64,000 bases of DNA from contig CACIRZ010000002.1 in assembly GCA_902589185.1 (NCBI GenBank), positions 1 through 64,000 of the forward strand, in the 5' to 3' direction. The notes beneath the pieces are model-generated. The model saw only the letters and a list, made by a program, of their open reading frames with translations, made no database searches and was not told where the DNA came from. How positions within the stretch are numbered: position 1 is the stretch's first letter; every line of letters begins with the position of its first letter. The stretch is from an uncultured SAR116 cluster alpha proteobacterium. Its GTDB lineage: Bacteria; Pseudomonadota; Alphaproteobacteria; Puniceispirillales; Marisalimonadaceae. This document shows positions 20,015 to 29,992 of the stretch, piece by piece. A program made the translations under genes and the position numbers.

Positions 20015-21955
20015 ATGACTAATAAGGATTTATATGTACCATCCTCTGACATAATTAAAAATTCTCATGCAAATAAAGCTGAATATGAAAGAATGTATGA
20101 AGAATCTATTACTTCTCCTGAAAAATTTTGGGAAAAACATGGTAAAAGAATCGACTGGATGAAGCCCTACACAAAAATTAGGGATGTGTCCTATAATAAA
20201 GAAGATCTTCATATCAGATGGTATGAGGATGGAACACTAAACGCTAGTTATAATTGTTTAGACAGACATCTAAAAACCAAAGGTAATAATACAGCAATTA
20301 TTTGGGAAGGTGACGACCCAAATGAGTCCAAACATATTAGCTATAATGAACTCCATGAACAGGTATGTAAATTTTCTAATGTATTATTAAATGCTGGTGC
20401 AAAAAAAGGTGATCGAATAACAATCTACATGCCAATGATCCCAGAAGCAACGGTTGCAATGTTAGCATGTACTAGAATAGGAGCTATTCATTCAGTTGTC
20501 TTTGGTGGTTTTTCTCCAGACGCTCTAGCTGGAAGAATTGAGGATTGTAATTCAACAATAATTATTACTGCGGATGAGGGTATAAGAGGAGGAAAAACGA
20601 TACCTTTAAAATCTAATACTGATGAGGCTATATCAAAAGCTAAAATGTGTAAAACTACAATTGTAGTTAAAAGAACAGGAGCTAAAATTAATTGGATTGA
20701 GGGCCAAGATGTTTGGTATCATGAAGAAATGGAAAAGGCATCAGCTAATTGTCCACCTGCTGAAATAAATGCCGAAGATCCAATGTTTATATTATACACC
20801 TCAGGATCGACAGGTAAACCTAAAGGAGTTCTTCATACAACTGGAGGATATATGGTTTATGCTTCTATGACGCATCATTATGTTTTTGATTTTCAAGAAA
20901 ATGAAATTTATTGGTGTACTGCAGATGTAGGCTGGGTAACAGGACATTCTTATATAGTTTATGGGCCATTATCAAATGGCGCTACTACATTAATGTTTGA
21001 GGGTGTACCAAACTACCCTACTGTAAGTAGATTCTGGGAAATAGTGGATAAACATAAAGTTAATATATTCTACACTGCTCCTACAGCAATAAGAGCATTG
21101 ATGGCTGAAGGCAGTGAACCAGTAAAAAAAACAAAACGAGACAGCCTAAGAATTTTAGGTAGTGTTGGAGAACCAATTAATCCAGAAGCATGGAATTGGT
21201 ATAACAATGTTGTTGGTGATGGAAGGTGTCCAGTAGTGGACACTTGGTGGCAAACTGAAACTGGAGGGATATTAATCACTCCTTTACCAGGAGCCACTGA
21301 TACAAAACCAGGTTCTGCCACAAAACCTTTTTTTGGAATATTGCCAGTCATTGTTGACAGTGAGAACAAAGAATTAACTGGAGCCACTGAAGGAAATCTA
21401 TGTATTAACATGTCTTGGCCAGGTCAAATGAGGACAGTTTTTGGCGACCACCAACGTTTTATAGATACATATTTTTCAACTTTTCCCGGAAGATACTTTT
21501 CTGGTGATGGATGTAGAAGAGATGAAGACGGATATTATTGGATAACAGGAAGAGTTGATGATGTAATAAATGTATCTGGTCACAGGATGGGTACAGCAGA
21601 AGTAGAGTCTGCTCTAGTCGCTCACACAGATGTAGCTGAAGCAGCAGTTGTTGGTTACCCGCATGAAATTAAGGGTCAAGGCATTTATGCCTACGTTACT
21701 GTGAATATTGGCGTAAAAACATCAGAAGAATTATTGACAGAATTAAAACAATGGGTAAGAAAAGAAATAGGTCCAATTGCTACACCAGATTTAATTCAAT
21801 TTGCTCCAGGTCTTCCTAAAACAAGGTCAGGTAAAATAATGAGACGAATATTAAGGAAAATAGCTGCAAATGAACATGAAGAGTTAGGTGACGTATCGAC
21901 ACTGGCTGATCCACAAGTTGTTCAAAATTTAGTGCAAAACAGAAAAAACACTTAA
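20015..21955 (+). CDS. acs: acetyl-CoA synthetase
   Basis: An AMP-forming acetate-CoA ligase of 646 residues, the typical length. The ATP-binding motif is [29 protein letters not shown] contributes the acetate-pocket tryptophan, and [12 protein letters not shown] ends in the acetylatable catalytic lysine region. It activates free acetate for the TCA or glyoxylate cycle. A clear AGGA-type ribosome binding site precedes the ATG. Its 3' end overlaps the convergent membrane protein gene by four bases. Confidence 0.96.
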   Translation: MTNKDLYVPSSDIIKNSHANKAEYERMYEESITSPEKFWEKHGKRIDWMKPYTKIRDVSYNKEDLHIRWYEDGTLNASYNCLDRHLKTKGNNTAIIWEGDDPNESKHISYNELHEQVCKFSNVLLNAGAKKGDRITIYMPMIPEATVAMLACTRIGAIHSVVFGGFSPDALAGRIEDCNSTIIITADEGIRGGKTIPLKSNTDEAISKAKMCKTTIVVKRTGAKINWIEGQDVWYHEEMEKASANCPPAEINAEDPMFILYTSGSTGKPKGVLHTTGGYMVYASMTHHYVFDFQENEIYWCTADVGWVTGHSYIVYGPLSNGATTLMFEGVPNYPTVSRFWEIVDKHKVNIFYTAPTAIRALMAEGSEPVKKTKRDSLRILGSVGEPINPEAWNWYNNVVGDGRCPVVDTWWQTETGGILITPLPGATDTKPGSATKPFFGILPVIVDSENKELTGATEGNLCINMSWPGQMRTVFGDHQRFIDTYFSTFPGRYFSGDGCRRDEDGYYWITGRVDDVINVSGHRMGTAEVESALVAHTDVAEAAVVGYPHEIKGQGIYAYVTVNIGVKTSEELLTELKQWVRKEIGPIATPDLIQFAPGLPKTRSGKIMRRILRKIAANEHEELGDVSTLADPQVVQNLVQNRKNT

Positions 21956-22632
21956 ACATTATTTAGCTTGATAAAATAATTTATTAAAAACTTTATCAAA
22001 ATTGGAAGAGTAGCTACTAATATAAAACTTACTATTAGTGTAAATGACATAATGTCATTAATGCTATTAACTTTCGAGATTTCTGAGCCAGCATTTACAT
22101 AAATTACTGTTGCAGGAAGCATTCCTAATTGACTTATATAGTAAAATCTAAAAAGCGAAATAGGTAACACTCCCATAATTAAATTTATTAATACAAAAGA
22201 AATAGTAGGTAATAATCTAAGACTTAGAAGATAATAAATACCATTTTTGCTAAATTTATAGTCTATAATTACTTTTGTTTTTTCAAACTTATTATTAATG
22301 AAATCTTTTAAAAGATACCTCGATAATAGAAAACAAATACATGCCCCAATTGTAGAGGCAAAGGAAACTATAATTACACCTTCAATAATTCCAAACAAGG
22401 CTCCAGCGGCAATGGTCAAGATAGTAGGAACAAAAGGGAAAGATAAACCTGAAAATATTACATATAAAGTAAAAAATGAAATTCTTGATATATAAATTTC
22501 TTCTTTAACCCACATTTTCAAAAAAGTAATATGTTCCTTTAATTTATCCAAATTGAAAATTTCTTGAAGATATATATAAGATAGTAAAAAAGTACTAATT
22601 AAAATAAATAATAATAATACAGGTCTTCTCAT
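21952..22632 (-). CDS. TVP38/TMEM64 (VTT domain) membrane protein
   Basis: A 226-residue inner-membrane protein of the TVP38/TMEM64 group, related to DedA. The VTT core is visible: [17 protein letters not shown], then [18 protein letters not shown] and [17 protein letters not shown]. The molecular role of this family in bacteria is unsettled; lipid scrambling or undecaprenyl phosphate recycling has been proposed for relatives. The start lies six bases after the end of the CoA-transferase beta gene, so it is probably the last gene of that operon. Confidence 0.85.
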   Translation of the reverse strand: MRRPVLLLFILISTFLLSYIYLQEIFNLDKLKEHITFLKMWVKEEIYISRISFFTLYVIFSGLSFPFVPTILTIAAGALFGIIEGVIIVSFASTIGACICFLLSRYLLKDFINNKFEKTKVIIDYKFSKNGIYYLLSLRLLPTISFVLINLIMGVLPISLFRFYYISQLGMLPATVIYVNAGSEISKVNSINDIMSFTLIVSFILVATLPILIKFLINYFIKLNNV

Positions 22633-22638
22633 TATGAG

Positions 22639-23376
22639 TTAGACACCCCAAATCCTATCTGCAAACTCAGGATAAAATTCTGAGACCATATAAGAAATCT
22701 TATTTCTTAATATATCTATACGAGTTTTATCTGGAATAGACATATTTGTTATTTTATCATCAACGTCAAATTTAAATCCTGTAAGTTTAATTATATTTTC
22801 TACGCTTTCATTATTATGAATTTTTAAAAGACAGAAACATTTCTTTTGTTTATCAAATTTGAATAGAGCTCTATTCGTTAATAGAAATTTTGGTCCTCCA
22901 GGTCTGTAGATATTCTCATCAGAAAATCCAGGTGCAGAAATAAAGTCTACTTTATCAACTAAAGTTCTTGGTGAATGTTCTTCTCTAAATAAAATAATTT
23001 GTGGAACTACAAAATACATCAACGCAGATCCAAATGAACCTGGAAATCTTTTTTGTATTTTTTCATAACTTCCAGTACCTACTAAATTTATATTAGCCGC
23101 ACCATCAATTTGAACACCTCCTAAAAAGAAAGTATCTATTCTACCCTGAGCAGCGCAATCAAAAAGTTCTCTAGCGCCATCAGTAAAATTGTTATATTTA
23201 TTTGAATGTAATATTGTAACTCTTATTCTATTGTTTAGAAGTTTAGCTTCTTCTTTTACTAACAAAGATGCTGCACCAGGAATTGGTGATGCCGCACCTA
23301 CAGCTATATGTTTATCATTAACAAGCAAATCTGCTAATTGACTAATTAATAACTCTTCTCTCTTAAGTTCAATCAA
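22639..23376 (-). CDS. CoA-transferase-fold protein, beta subunit (IpdB/GctB-like)
   Basis: The beta subunit of a heterodimeric class I CoA-transferase-type enzyme, 245 residues. Family features include the FLGGVQIDGAANINL stretch and the KVDFISAPGF segment. Where classical beta subunits have the catalytic glutamate in a YESG-like motif, this protein reads ILHSNK, so the usual nucleophile appears absent. IpdAB of steroid ring breakdown is a relative of this kind that acts as a hydrolase, so a ring- or C-C-cleaving hydrolase is possible. The substrate is unknown, and the adjacent genes do not name a pathway. Confidence 0.75.
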   Translation of the reverse strand: MIELKREELLISQLADLLVNDKHIAVGAASPIPGAASLLVKEEAKLLNNRIRVTILHSNKYNNFTDGARELFDCAAQGRIDTFFLGGVQIDGAANINLVGTGSYEKIQKRFPGSFGSALMYFVVPQIILFREEHSPRTLVDKVDFISAPGFSDENIYRPGGPKFLLTNRALFKFDKQKKCFCLLKIHNNESVENIIKLTGFKFDVDDKITNMSIPDKTRIDILRNKISYMVSEFYPEFADRIWGV

Positions 23377-23393
23377 AAAATTTAACCTTTAAG

Positions 23394-24215
23394 TCAATTA
23401 GATAAGTAACTTTTCATATAATCATCAAAGCCTTTTTGTGTCTTTGCAGCAATAGAGTACTTTTTGATTTCATCATTATCTGGACCATAAACTCCAGGTA
23501 AAGCGCATGGCCACGCTCCATTTTCAACAACCGATATTCCATCAACATATAACGCTGACAGGCAAGTCGCCGCAGATAATTCGTCATCAAAAAAATCAAT
23601 ATCTAGAATTTGTTCAGTTGTTACAAATACCTTTTTTGAGGCATGTACAAGAGTTGCCAATTCACGTCTTCTTCCAATTTGAATATTCCCATTTTTGTCC
23701 ACGCAAGGTGCATGAAATATTAATACATCTAACTGGACCGCAGGAAGTAACAAGATTGGCTCATTCTTGTTACCTGAAGATTTCATTGGATTTTCTATAA
23801 CTTGCCAATCGTTTCTGTATTTTTGTATATCAGAGCCAATTACGCCTCTTAGAGGCATAAATGGAACAGATTTTTCAGTTGCTTGAAGTTGAGCATGCAA
23901 TGCTGGGCATGTAGAATCTTTTATTAATATTTCACCTGATTCCACAGCTTCAGAAAATCTTGGTGCCAAGCCAAACTCTCCCAAGGTAACTGCAGCAGCT
24001 TCAATTTCAGAAACGCAACCACTCCCTATTAACATATCACCTTGAATAGTTGTTAATGGGAGGCAATATAATTTTAAATTTTTTACACCTCGTTTAATTA
24101 ATTCTTTAGTAAATTTCATTGGAACACCAGAATAATCAGCTGGAATACCAATTAAACTTCCGTCTTCTACTTTATTTACTAATTCTGGGAGGGATAACTC
24201 ATCAAATTGTCTCAT
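23394..24215 (-). CDS. CoA-transferase-fold protein, alpha subunit (IpdA/GctA-like)
   Basis: The alpha subunit partner, 273 residues. It has the glycine-containing segment IGSGCVSEIEAAAVTLGEFG and the PLRGVIGSD and HAPCVDKNGNIQIG stretches characteristic of the GctA/IpdA group. It lies 17 bases upstream of the beta subunit gene in the same direction, with TTTCTCCC-type upstream sequence complementary to a GGGAGAAA ribosome binding site. It would form a heterotetramer with the beta chain in the cytoplasm. CoA transferase, hydrolase and degraded paralogue remain open. Confidence 0.75.
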   Translation of the reverse strand: MRQFDELSLPELVNKVEDGSLIGIPADYSGVPMKFTKELIKRGVKNLKLYCLPLTTIQGDMLIGSGCVSEIEAAAVTLGEFGLAPRFSEAVESGEILIKDSTCPALHAQLQATEKSVPFMPLRGVIGSDIQKYRNDWQVIENPMKSSGNKNEPILLLPAVQLDVLIFHAPCVDKNGNIQIGRRRELATLVHASKKVFVTTEQILDIDFFDDELSAATCLSALYVDGISVVENGAWPCALPGVYGPDNDEIKKYSIAAKTQKGFDDYMKSYLSN

Positions 24216-24246
24216 TCTTTTTTCTCCCTTATCTTTTAGCTAAAGA

Positions 24247-24759
24247 CTAATAACTACTCTTTTGCCCTTTATTATACTTCATAATAGATTCTTTTAACAT
24301 TTTTTCCTCTTCGCAACCAAGAAAACAAATTTTTTGAAGTTTCTTTAAATTTTCTTGAGCTTTTTTCAAGTTTCCTTGGGTAAGAAACATTTCTCCTTGA
24401 TATTCAAGAGCGCCTTTATGTTTTGGTGAAATTTCAAGGGCTTTGTTATAGTATTGAGAAGCTTTTTCAAGGTTACCAGTTTTTCTATAAGAAAAGCCTA
24501 AATAATTATATATGTCAGCATCAGTTTTATTATTTTTTTCAGCCTTTAGGAGATTTTGAATTGCAGCGTCATATGATTTTTCTTTTATTAATTTTACAGC
24601 TTTATAATATTCACTTGATTTTACAGTAACTTTTTTTTTGTCATCACCACCTCCTCCAGCAGCTAATGAACTGTAGCTAAAAAATACACTAGTGATGAAT
24701 ATTGTCGTAAGATATAAAACTTTTGTTAATGAATTTTTATATTTCAAATTTCTCTCCAT
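24247..24759 (-). CDS. secreted tetratricopeptide-repeat protein
   Basis: A 170-residue exported protein. Residues 1-34 form a signal peptide ending in SSLAAG, followed by a glycine/lysine-rich linker. About two and a half TPR units follow; the best is DADIYNYLGFSYRKTGNLEKASQYYNKAL. The end is lysine-rich with a CFLGC pair that may be disulfide-bonded. TPR proteins of this sort are scaffolds; no enzyme activity is suggested. The gene diverges from the secreted protein gene at 24817 across about 57 bases. Confidence 0.75.
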   Translation of the reverse strand: MERNLKYKNSLTKVLYLTTIFITSVFFSYSSLAAGGGGDDKKKVTVKSSEYYKAVKLIKEKSYDAAIQNLLKAEKNNKTDADIYNYLGFSYRKTGNLEKASQYYNKALEISPKHKGALEYQGEMFLTQGNLKKAQENLKKLQKICFLGCEEEKMLKESIMKYNKGQKSSY

Positions 24760-24816
24760 TTAAAATTATTGAATAGAGATTATATATATACTCTATACAA
24801 CTTTTCTAGGTTAACC

Positions 24817-25275
24817 ATGAAGTATTTTATAATTACAACGTTGTTTTTGATATTAGTAAAAATTAATAAAGCTTATAGTGATGTTTTGCCGAATGATATT
24901 TTCTCGTCTGTAGAAGTTTTAGAACTTCAAATGAATTCTCTTCAGACAAATTCAAAAATCAATGATTCTGGTATATATCAATGTTGGCTATTTGCTCATC
25001 CAGAAAATAAAAAATATACTGGCCCTTTTGATAATTTTAAAAGAATGATTTCTGATACTTCCTACAAAATATTATTGAATTCAACTAAATTCAAAATAAG
25101 ATTACTAGATGAAAATCAAGAGATGGCAAAATATTCAGTTGATGTAGACGCATATGATAATAAACGATACAATTTAAGTTGGGTTTTAGAAAGAGCAAAG
25201 CTTGATCAAAATTGTAAAAATTGTTGGATGACTACATCCGTTACTCAGCCACAGTTTATAGGACTATTGAATTAA
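24817..25275 (+). CDS. secreted protein of unknown function
   Basis: I do not recognise this protein of about 152 residues. The start ATG at 24817 is chosen because it places a clear signal peptide (MKYFIITTLFLIL...NKAYS) at the N-terminus; an upstream in-frame TTG at 24769 would add 16 residues with no merit. The mature part has three cysteines, one in YQCWLF and two in a C-x-x-C (NCKNCW) near the end, possibly disulfide-linked or metal-binding. A distinctive piece is YTGPFDNFKRM. It precedes the rhodanese gene by 18 bases and may be cotranscribed. Confidence 0.65.
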   Translation: MKYFIITTLFLILVKINKAYSDVLPNDIFSSVEVLELQMNSLQTNSKINDSGIYQCWLFAHPENKKYTGPFDNFKRMISDTSYKILLNSTKFKIRLLDENQEMAKYSVDVDAYDNKRYNLSWVLERAKLDQNCKNCWMTTSVTQPQFIGLLN

Positions 25276-25293
25276 ATTACTTCGGAGATAAAA

Positions 25294-25668
25294 ATGAAAA
25301 CTGCAAAAGATTACTTACAAGAAGCTAATGAGGTTGTTAAGAAAATTGATGTAAAAGACGCAATAGAAAAACACAAATCAAAATCAGCAATTTTTATAGA
25401 TGTTAGGGATAGTTCAGATATAAAAAAAACTGGTACTATTCTTGATGGTCTAGAAATACCAAGAGGTTTAATTGAATTTGTGGCTGATGAAGCTACTCCT
25501 CTTTATAATAAAAGCTTGAAGAAAGATTCCGAAATAATACTTGTTTGTGGAGTTGGTGGTCAGGCAGCATTAGCTGGGAAAACACTTATTGAAATGGGAT
25601 ATAAGAATGTTCTTAATGTTGGTGGTATTCCAGATTGGGAAAAAAATGGTGGCCCGATGAAGAAGTAA
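25294..25668 (+). CDS. single-domain rhodanese-like protein
   Basis: A 124-residue rhodanese domain. The aspartate motif FIDVRD begins the fold and the active-site loop is CGVGGQAALAG, in which the cysteine would carry a persulfide. The C-terminal GGIPDWEKNGGP is the usual end of the family. It has no signal peptide, so it should act in the cytoplasm in sulfur transfer or thiol handling. A GGAG site precedes the ATG. It is followed 27 bases later by the dehydrogenase gene. Confidence 0.85.
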   Translation: MKTAKDYLQEANEVVKKIDVKDAIEKHKSKSAIFIDVRDSSDIKKTGTILDGLEIPRGLIEFVADEATPLYNKSLKKDSEIILVCGVGGQAALAGKTLIEMGYKNVLNVGGIPDWEKNGGPMKK

Positions 25669-25695
25669 TAAATTTTATTTAAATTTGGAGAGATT

Positions 25696-26580
25696 ATGTC
25701 AAAGAAAACTATTGGAATTTTAATGCCAGGAGATATGGGGCATGGTTGTGGCAAGGTTTTTTTAGATAATAATCTTTCCGTGATATCTGCTATTGATGGC
25801 AGAAGTAATAGGACAAAAAAACTCTCTGATTCAGCTGGAATAGAAAACGTAGGTTCAATCAAAAATATTGTAAATTATTCTGATATAATTTTATCTATTC
25901 TTCCACCAGAAGTTGCTTTGGAGCAAGCAGAGCAAGTTAATAAAGTAATCTTAGAAAATAAAAAAAAAGTTACTTACGTTGACTGCAATGCCATTTCACC
26001 TAAAACATCACAAAAAATAGATAAAGTAATCTCATCCAAATTTTGTAATTTTATTGATGCAGGAATTATAGGGTTAAACCCAATAGTTGAAAAAGGACAA
26101 ACAAGGTTGTACGTATCTGGGCCCAATACAGATCCTGTAAAAATCCTTGATAATAAAGGCTTTCAGATTAAAGATTTAGGTAAAGAAATTGGCAAAGCTT
26201 CTGCTATGAAAATGGTTTATGCTAGTGCAACAAAAGGTACTTTTGCCCTTCATGCAGCAGTTTTAACAACAGCTCATAAACTTGGTCTTACTTCTGAATA
26301 TTTTGCTGAATTAGAATATAGCAAACCTGATATATTATCAGCAATGGAACGAATGGTCCCGAGAATTCCTCTAGATGCAGCAAGATGGGAGGGAGAAATG
26401 TATGAAATCGCAACTACTTTTTCTGATTCAGGTATAACCTCAAAGTTTCACGAGGGTGCGGCAGATATAATGTTGTTAGCTAATAGAACACCAATTGCTA
26501 AAGAAACTAGAGAAACAGTTGATGAAAAAAGATCTTTGACTGATGTACTTGATATGTACGTAAATGCAATTAAAAAATAA
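25696..26580 (+). CDS. NAD(P)-dependent oxidoreductase, 3-hydroxyisobutyrate dehydrogenase-like with DUF1932
   Basis: A 294-residue beta-hydroxyacid dehydrogenase relative. The N-terminal Rossmann fold starts IGILMPGDMGHGCG, where a glycine-rich GxxGxG-like loop is expected. The C-terminal helical domain with KMVYASATKGTFALHAAVL matches the DUF1932 family, which replaces the usual C-terminal domain and catalytic lysine region. The substrate is unknown. A monocarboxylate-type MFS transporter follows, so a small hydroxy acid is plausible but unproven. GGAGAG precedes the ATG. Confidence 0.8.
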   Translation: MSKKTIGILMPGDMGHGCGKVFLDNNLSVISAIDGRSNRTKKLSDSAGIENVGSIKNIVNYSDIILSILPPEVALEQAEQVNKVILENKKKVTYVDCNAISPKTSQKIDKVISSKFCNFIDAGIIGLNPIVEKGQTRLYVSGPNTDPVKILDNKGFQIKDLGKEIGKASAMKMVYASATKGTFALHAAVLTTAHKLGLTSEYFAELEYSKPDILSAMERMVPRIPLDAARWEGEMYEIATTFSDSGITSKFHEGAADIMLLANRTPIAKETRETVDEKRSLTDVLDMYVNAIKK

Positions 26581-26628
26581 AATATAAATTCCTTGTAAAT
26601 TAGTTAACAAATGAAGTAAATCATTAAT

Positions 26629-27906
26629 ATGTTCTTTGTTAACAAAAAAGTTTTTGAAGCTACAAAAGATAAATTTTTCTACGGTTGGGTAATCGTTGGG
26701 ATCGGGAGTCTTGGTATTTTTACAAGCGGAGCTGGACAATCGCATACCTTTAGTCCTTTTTTACCAGTAATTTCTCAAGATCTTAAAATTTCTAGTACAT
26801 CAATTACTACTGCATATATGATAGCAACTCTATTTGCTGCTTTTCTACTTCCAAAAATGGGAAGATTAGTTGATAAACACGGGCCTAGAAAAATTTTAAT
26901 TTATACTGTCATCCTTCTTGGAGTTGGATGTATGATTTTTGGAGCTGCCTCAAACTTTCTAATGTTGGCCGTTGCATTTGGATTTTTAAGATTTTTTGGG
27001 CAAGGTTCTTTGATGCTTGGTTCTGCGAATATTATAACTCAATGGTTTGATAAGAAAAGAGGATTTGCACTAGGATTGATGGGTTTAGGGTTTGCTATTT
27101 CCATGGGTTTACATCCTTTTATTTCTGACTTTTTAATTACAAATTATGGATGGAGAATGGCATGGGTCATTATAGGCTTATCTACATGGTTAATAATGTT
27201 ACCAGCACTGATTTTCTTAGCAATAGATAAACCTGAAGATGTAAGCATTAAACCAGATGGAATTTTAGAAAATAATAAAAAAACTAAAAATAATAAAGAA
27301 ATTTTTGGTCTCAATCTAGAAGAAGCCCTAAAGGAAAAAAGCTTCTATATACTTGCATTCTCATTTTTTTCTATATCTTCATTAGTAACTGCGCTTCATT
27401 TTTTTCAAGTTACAATTTTAAGTCAATACTTTGGAATGGCAAGTAGTACAGCAGCTGCACTATTCATACCAACAATGGCTTCAATGATTTTCTTTATTCC
27501 TATTGCAGGCAAAATTTTAGATAGATTTGAAACTCATAATGTTATTGGAATTGCTTTACTAGTAACCACTGCCTCACTATTATCTATAACCTTTGCGAGT
27601 AACACTACTTTTTCTATGATTTATGCGATCATTTTTGGAATTAATAATGGTTTTAATCTATCATTATTTGGCTATATCTGGCCAAGGTATTTTGGACGAC
27701 TACATGTTGGAAGCATTCAAGGCACAGGTCAAATGATATTAGTTGTCGGGGCATCAATTGGTGCAATGCCATTCGCAATATCAATAGATCTTGGTTATGA
27801 CTTAATTACAACTATTAGAATTTCTGCATTATATCCTTTCTTCTCAGCATTTTTATGTTTTTTCTTTTTAAGAGAATGTCAAAAACTTACAGACATGAAG
27901 AAATAA
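26629..27906 (+). CDS. MFS transporter, monocarboxylate/oxalate-formate antiporter type
   Basis: A 12-segment major facilitator of 425 residues. The loop after segment 2 reads GRLVDKHGPRK, the MFS signature. The opening FYGWVIVGIGSLGIFTSGAGQS and QGSLMLGSANIITQWFDKKRGFALG resemble the OFA/monocarboxylate group. A small organic acid is the likeliest substrate. Together with the preceding dehydrogenase it could form an uptake and oxidation pair. The substrate cannot be read from sequence. Confidence 0.85.
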   Translation: MFFVNKKVFEATKDKFFYGWVIVGIGSLGIFTSGAGQSHTFSPFLPVISQDLKISSTSITTAYMIATLFAAFLLPKMGRLVDKHGPRKILIYTVILLGVGCMIFGAASNFLMLAVAFGFLRFFGQGSLMLGSANIITQWFDKKRGFALGLMGLGFAISMGLHPFISDFLITNYGWRMAWVIIGLSTWLIMLPALIFLAIDKPEDVSIKPDGILENNKKTKNNKEIFGLNLEEALKEKSFYILAFSFFSISSLVTALHFFQVTILSQYFGMASSTAAALFIPTMASMIFFIPIAGKILDRFETHNVIGIALLVTTASLLSITFASNTTFSMIYAIIFGINNGFNLSLFGYIWPRYFGRLHVGSIQGTGQMILVVGASIGAMPFAISIDLGYDLITTIRISALYPFFSAFLCFFFLRECQKLTDMKK

Positions 27907-27912
27907 ATTAAA

Positions 27913-28800
27913 TTGAATTTAGTAACCTTTTATAAAACTACTTCTAACAATTTTAAAGCAATCCTAGCAATGATAATGGCTGTTTTTTGCGTAACTATTA
28001 TGAGTGTTCAAGCTAAATTAGTAGGCATTGAATATCACGCTGTACAGATCACATTTGCCAGAGCCATGGTTGTAATAATTCTCTTATTACCTCTGATTTA
28101 CAAACTAGGAGGAATAAAATTTTTAAAGACAGATAAGCCTTATCTTCATTTTTTTAGAAGTCTAGCTGGACTTACAGGAAACATAATGTTTTTTTTAGCT
28201 TTTCAAAGATTACCCGTCGCAGATGTCACAGTAATATCTCAAGCTGTGCCAATCTTTTCATGTATTTTTGCAATAATCTTTCTCAACGAACTAATAGGCT
28301 GGCGTAGATGGTTGGCAATTTTAATTGGATTTGGTGGAGTAATTATTGCAATTAATCCTACCGGCACTATAGCTGTTGCTTCAATCTACGCTCTAATTGG
28401 AACTTTAATGTGGTCAACTACTATTATTTTCTTAAGATTACTGGGTACTACAGAACATCCAGTGAAAACAGTTTTTTACTTTATGTTGGTTAGTTTTGTT
28501 ATAACTTCTTTTTTCCAACCATTTTTGTGGAAGGAACCCTCATTAAGAGTTATTGCTTTATTTGTTGGGTTGGGTGTGTCAGCTTTTTTAACACAATTAT
28601 TAATGACTTACGCATTACAAAAAGCGCCAGCTTCGATTGTAAGCCCATTTAATTATACTGGTATTGTATGGGCTATTATATTTGATTATCTGATATGGAA
28701 TTCACATCCTGTATTTACTACAATTTTAGGTGGTTTAATAATAACTATTTCTGGTATTTATATTTTTAAAAGAGAAGCGAAGTTAAAGTCACTTAAATAA
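27913..28800 (+). CDS. EamA/DMT family transporter
   Basis: A drug/metabolite transporter superfamily protein of 295 residues with ten hydrophobic segments arranged as two EamA repeats. The first repeat includes SVQAKLVGIEYHAVQITFAR and the second TLMWSTTIIFLRLLG. The start shown is TTG without a good ribosome binding site; an ATG at 27969 is possible but would cut the first membrane segment. The substrate is unknown; relatives export amino acids or metabolites. The 3' end overlaps the convergent MFS gene by eight bases. Confidence 0.82.
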   Translation: MNLVTFYKTTSNNFKAILAMIMAVFCVTIMSVQAKLVGIEYHAVQITFARAMVVIILLLPLIYKLGGIKFLKTDKPYLHFFRSLAGLTGNIMFFLAFQRLPVADVTVISQAVPIFSCIFAIIFLNELIGWRRWLAILIGFGGVIIAINPTGTIAVASIYALIGTLMWSTTIIFLRLLGTTEHPVKTVFYFMLVSFVITSFFQPFLWKEPSLRVIALFVGLGVSAFLTQLLMTYALQKAPASIVSPFNYTGIVWAIIFDYLIWNSHPVFTTILGGLIITISGIYIFKREAKLKSLK

Positions 28801-29992
28801 ATTTATTTTTGAACTGATATAATAAAACTATTTTAAATAAAATATAGCCAACAATTGGCATTATTATAAGACCAATATTTAGCGGAATATACTCACCTGC
28901 AAATCCTAAAATTATACCGCCGATAGTTAATGATCCAAAAGAAACACTTGACCACCATGTTAAAACTCTTGCCCTATAAAATTCTTCAACTTCAAGTTGA
29001 ATAATTGTTTGCGTCCCAATACCAACAATAGTTGTCGTAAAACCAACAACAGTAAATGCAACAGCCATTATGTAAACATTTGAAATAAAACCTATAATGC
29101 AACTTACGAATAATCCAAGAAACAGAATTGGAACTAATTTAGTTTCAATTTTAATTTTGTCACTTTTTCTAACTCCTATCCAAATAGATGCAATTAAAGC
29201 CCCTATGCCAGCCGTGGTTGTTATTAAAGATAGCCCAAAACTACCTTGCTTTAAAATTTCTCCTGCAATTGTAGGTTGAATTTCAAGCATTCCCCTCACA
29301 AAAAAAGCACTAATCAAAACAATGAATAATCCTTTCGCGATTATTGGAGTTTTTAGAGCGAATTTCCCACCTTCTATTAGTCTTGAGAAAAAATTTCCTT
29401 CAGGTTTGTTATCTTTTATTCTTTTTCTGAGAGGCATATAACATAAAATTGGAATTAAGGGTATGTAAGAAATTGCAGCTAGAAGAAACGTTGTTTCGAG
29501 ATTGAAAAAGGCTATTGAGCCTCCTGCAAAAGCAGGACCAACAACTCGAGAACCATTAAAAGATGCAGAATTTAATCCAACTGCACTCGCAAGTAAATTT
29601 TTTGGAACAACAATAGAAACAAAAACCAACCTAACTGGATGATAGCATGCACTTAATAAGCCTTGTAAAATAGATAAAAAAGCAAGTGTAAACAAAGTAT
29701 GTTGATCTAAAAATTGTAAAAACCAAATAAGTATACCAACAAGCAACATTAAGGTTTTTAAAATAATACTCGCAATTCTCATGTTCCAATTTTCAGCAAA
29801 GACTGCAAAAAAAGGTCCCAATAATCCCGCGGGAGCCATAAGAGCTAAAGTAACGAAACTTGTCCAAAAAGTTGATTGTGTAATTTCCCAGGTTAGCCAA
29901 CCAACCCCAATTTTTTGTATCCAAAGTCCTAAAAGAGCAATAGTATTGCTATAAAAATATAAACTAAATGATTTATTTGATAATGCATTCAT
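28793..29992 (-). CDS. MFS transporter, MFS_3/EntS-like
   Basis: A 399-residue major facilitator of the MFS_3 type (related to siderophore and macrolide exporters such as EntS). Features are the N-terminal FSLYFYSNTIALLGLWIQKIGVGWL and the sequence VGLNSASFNGSRVVGPAFAGG. Its start codon overlaps the stop of the alpha/beta hydrolase gene by one base (TAATG), so the two are translationally coupled. Export of a small product is likely; the compound is unknown. Confidence 0.83.
   Translation of the reverse strand: MNALSNKSFSLYFYSNTIALLGLWIQKIGVGWLTWEITQSTFWTSFVTLALMAPAGLLGPFFAVFAENWNMRIASIILKTLMLLVGILIWFLQFLDQHTLFTLAFLSILQGLLSACYHPVRLVFVSIVVPKNLLASAVGLNSASFNGSRVVGPAFAGGSIAFFNLETTFLLAAISYIPLIPILCYMPLRKRIKDNKPEGNFFSRLIEGGKFALKTPIIAKGLFIVLISAFFVRGMLEIQPTIAGEILKQGSFGLSLITTTAGIGALIASIWIGVRKSDKIKIETKLVPILFLGLFVSCIIGFISNVYIMAVAFTVVGFTTTIVGIGTQTIIQLEVEEFYRARVLTWWSSVSFGSLTIGGIILGFAGEYIPLNIGLIIMPIVGYILFKIVLLYQFKNKFI

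Noticed and set aside
21070-21411. Open frame of 113 codons on the minus strand inside acs
   Set aside because: It lies wholly antisense to well-conserved acs coding sequence and has no ribosome binding site or recognisable domain.
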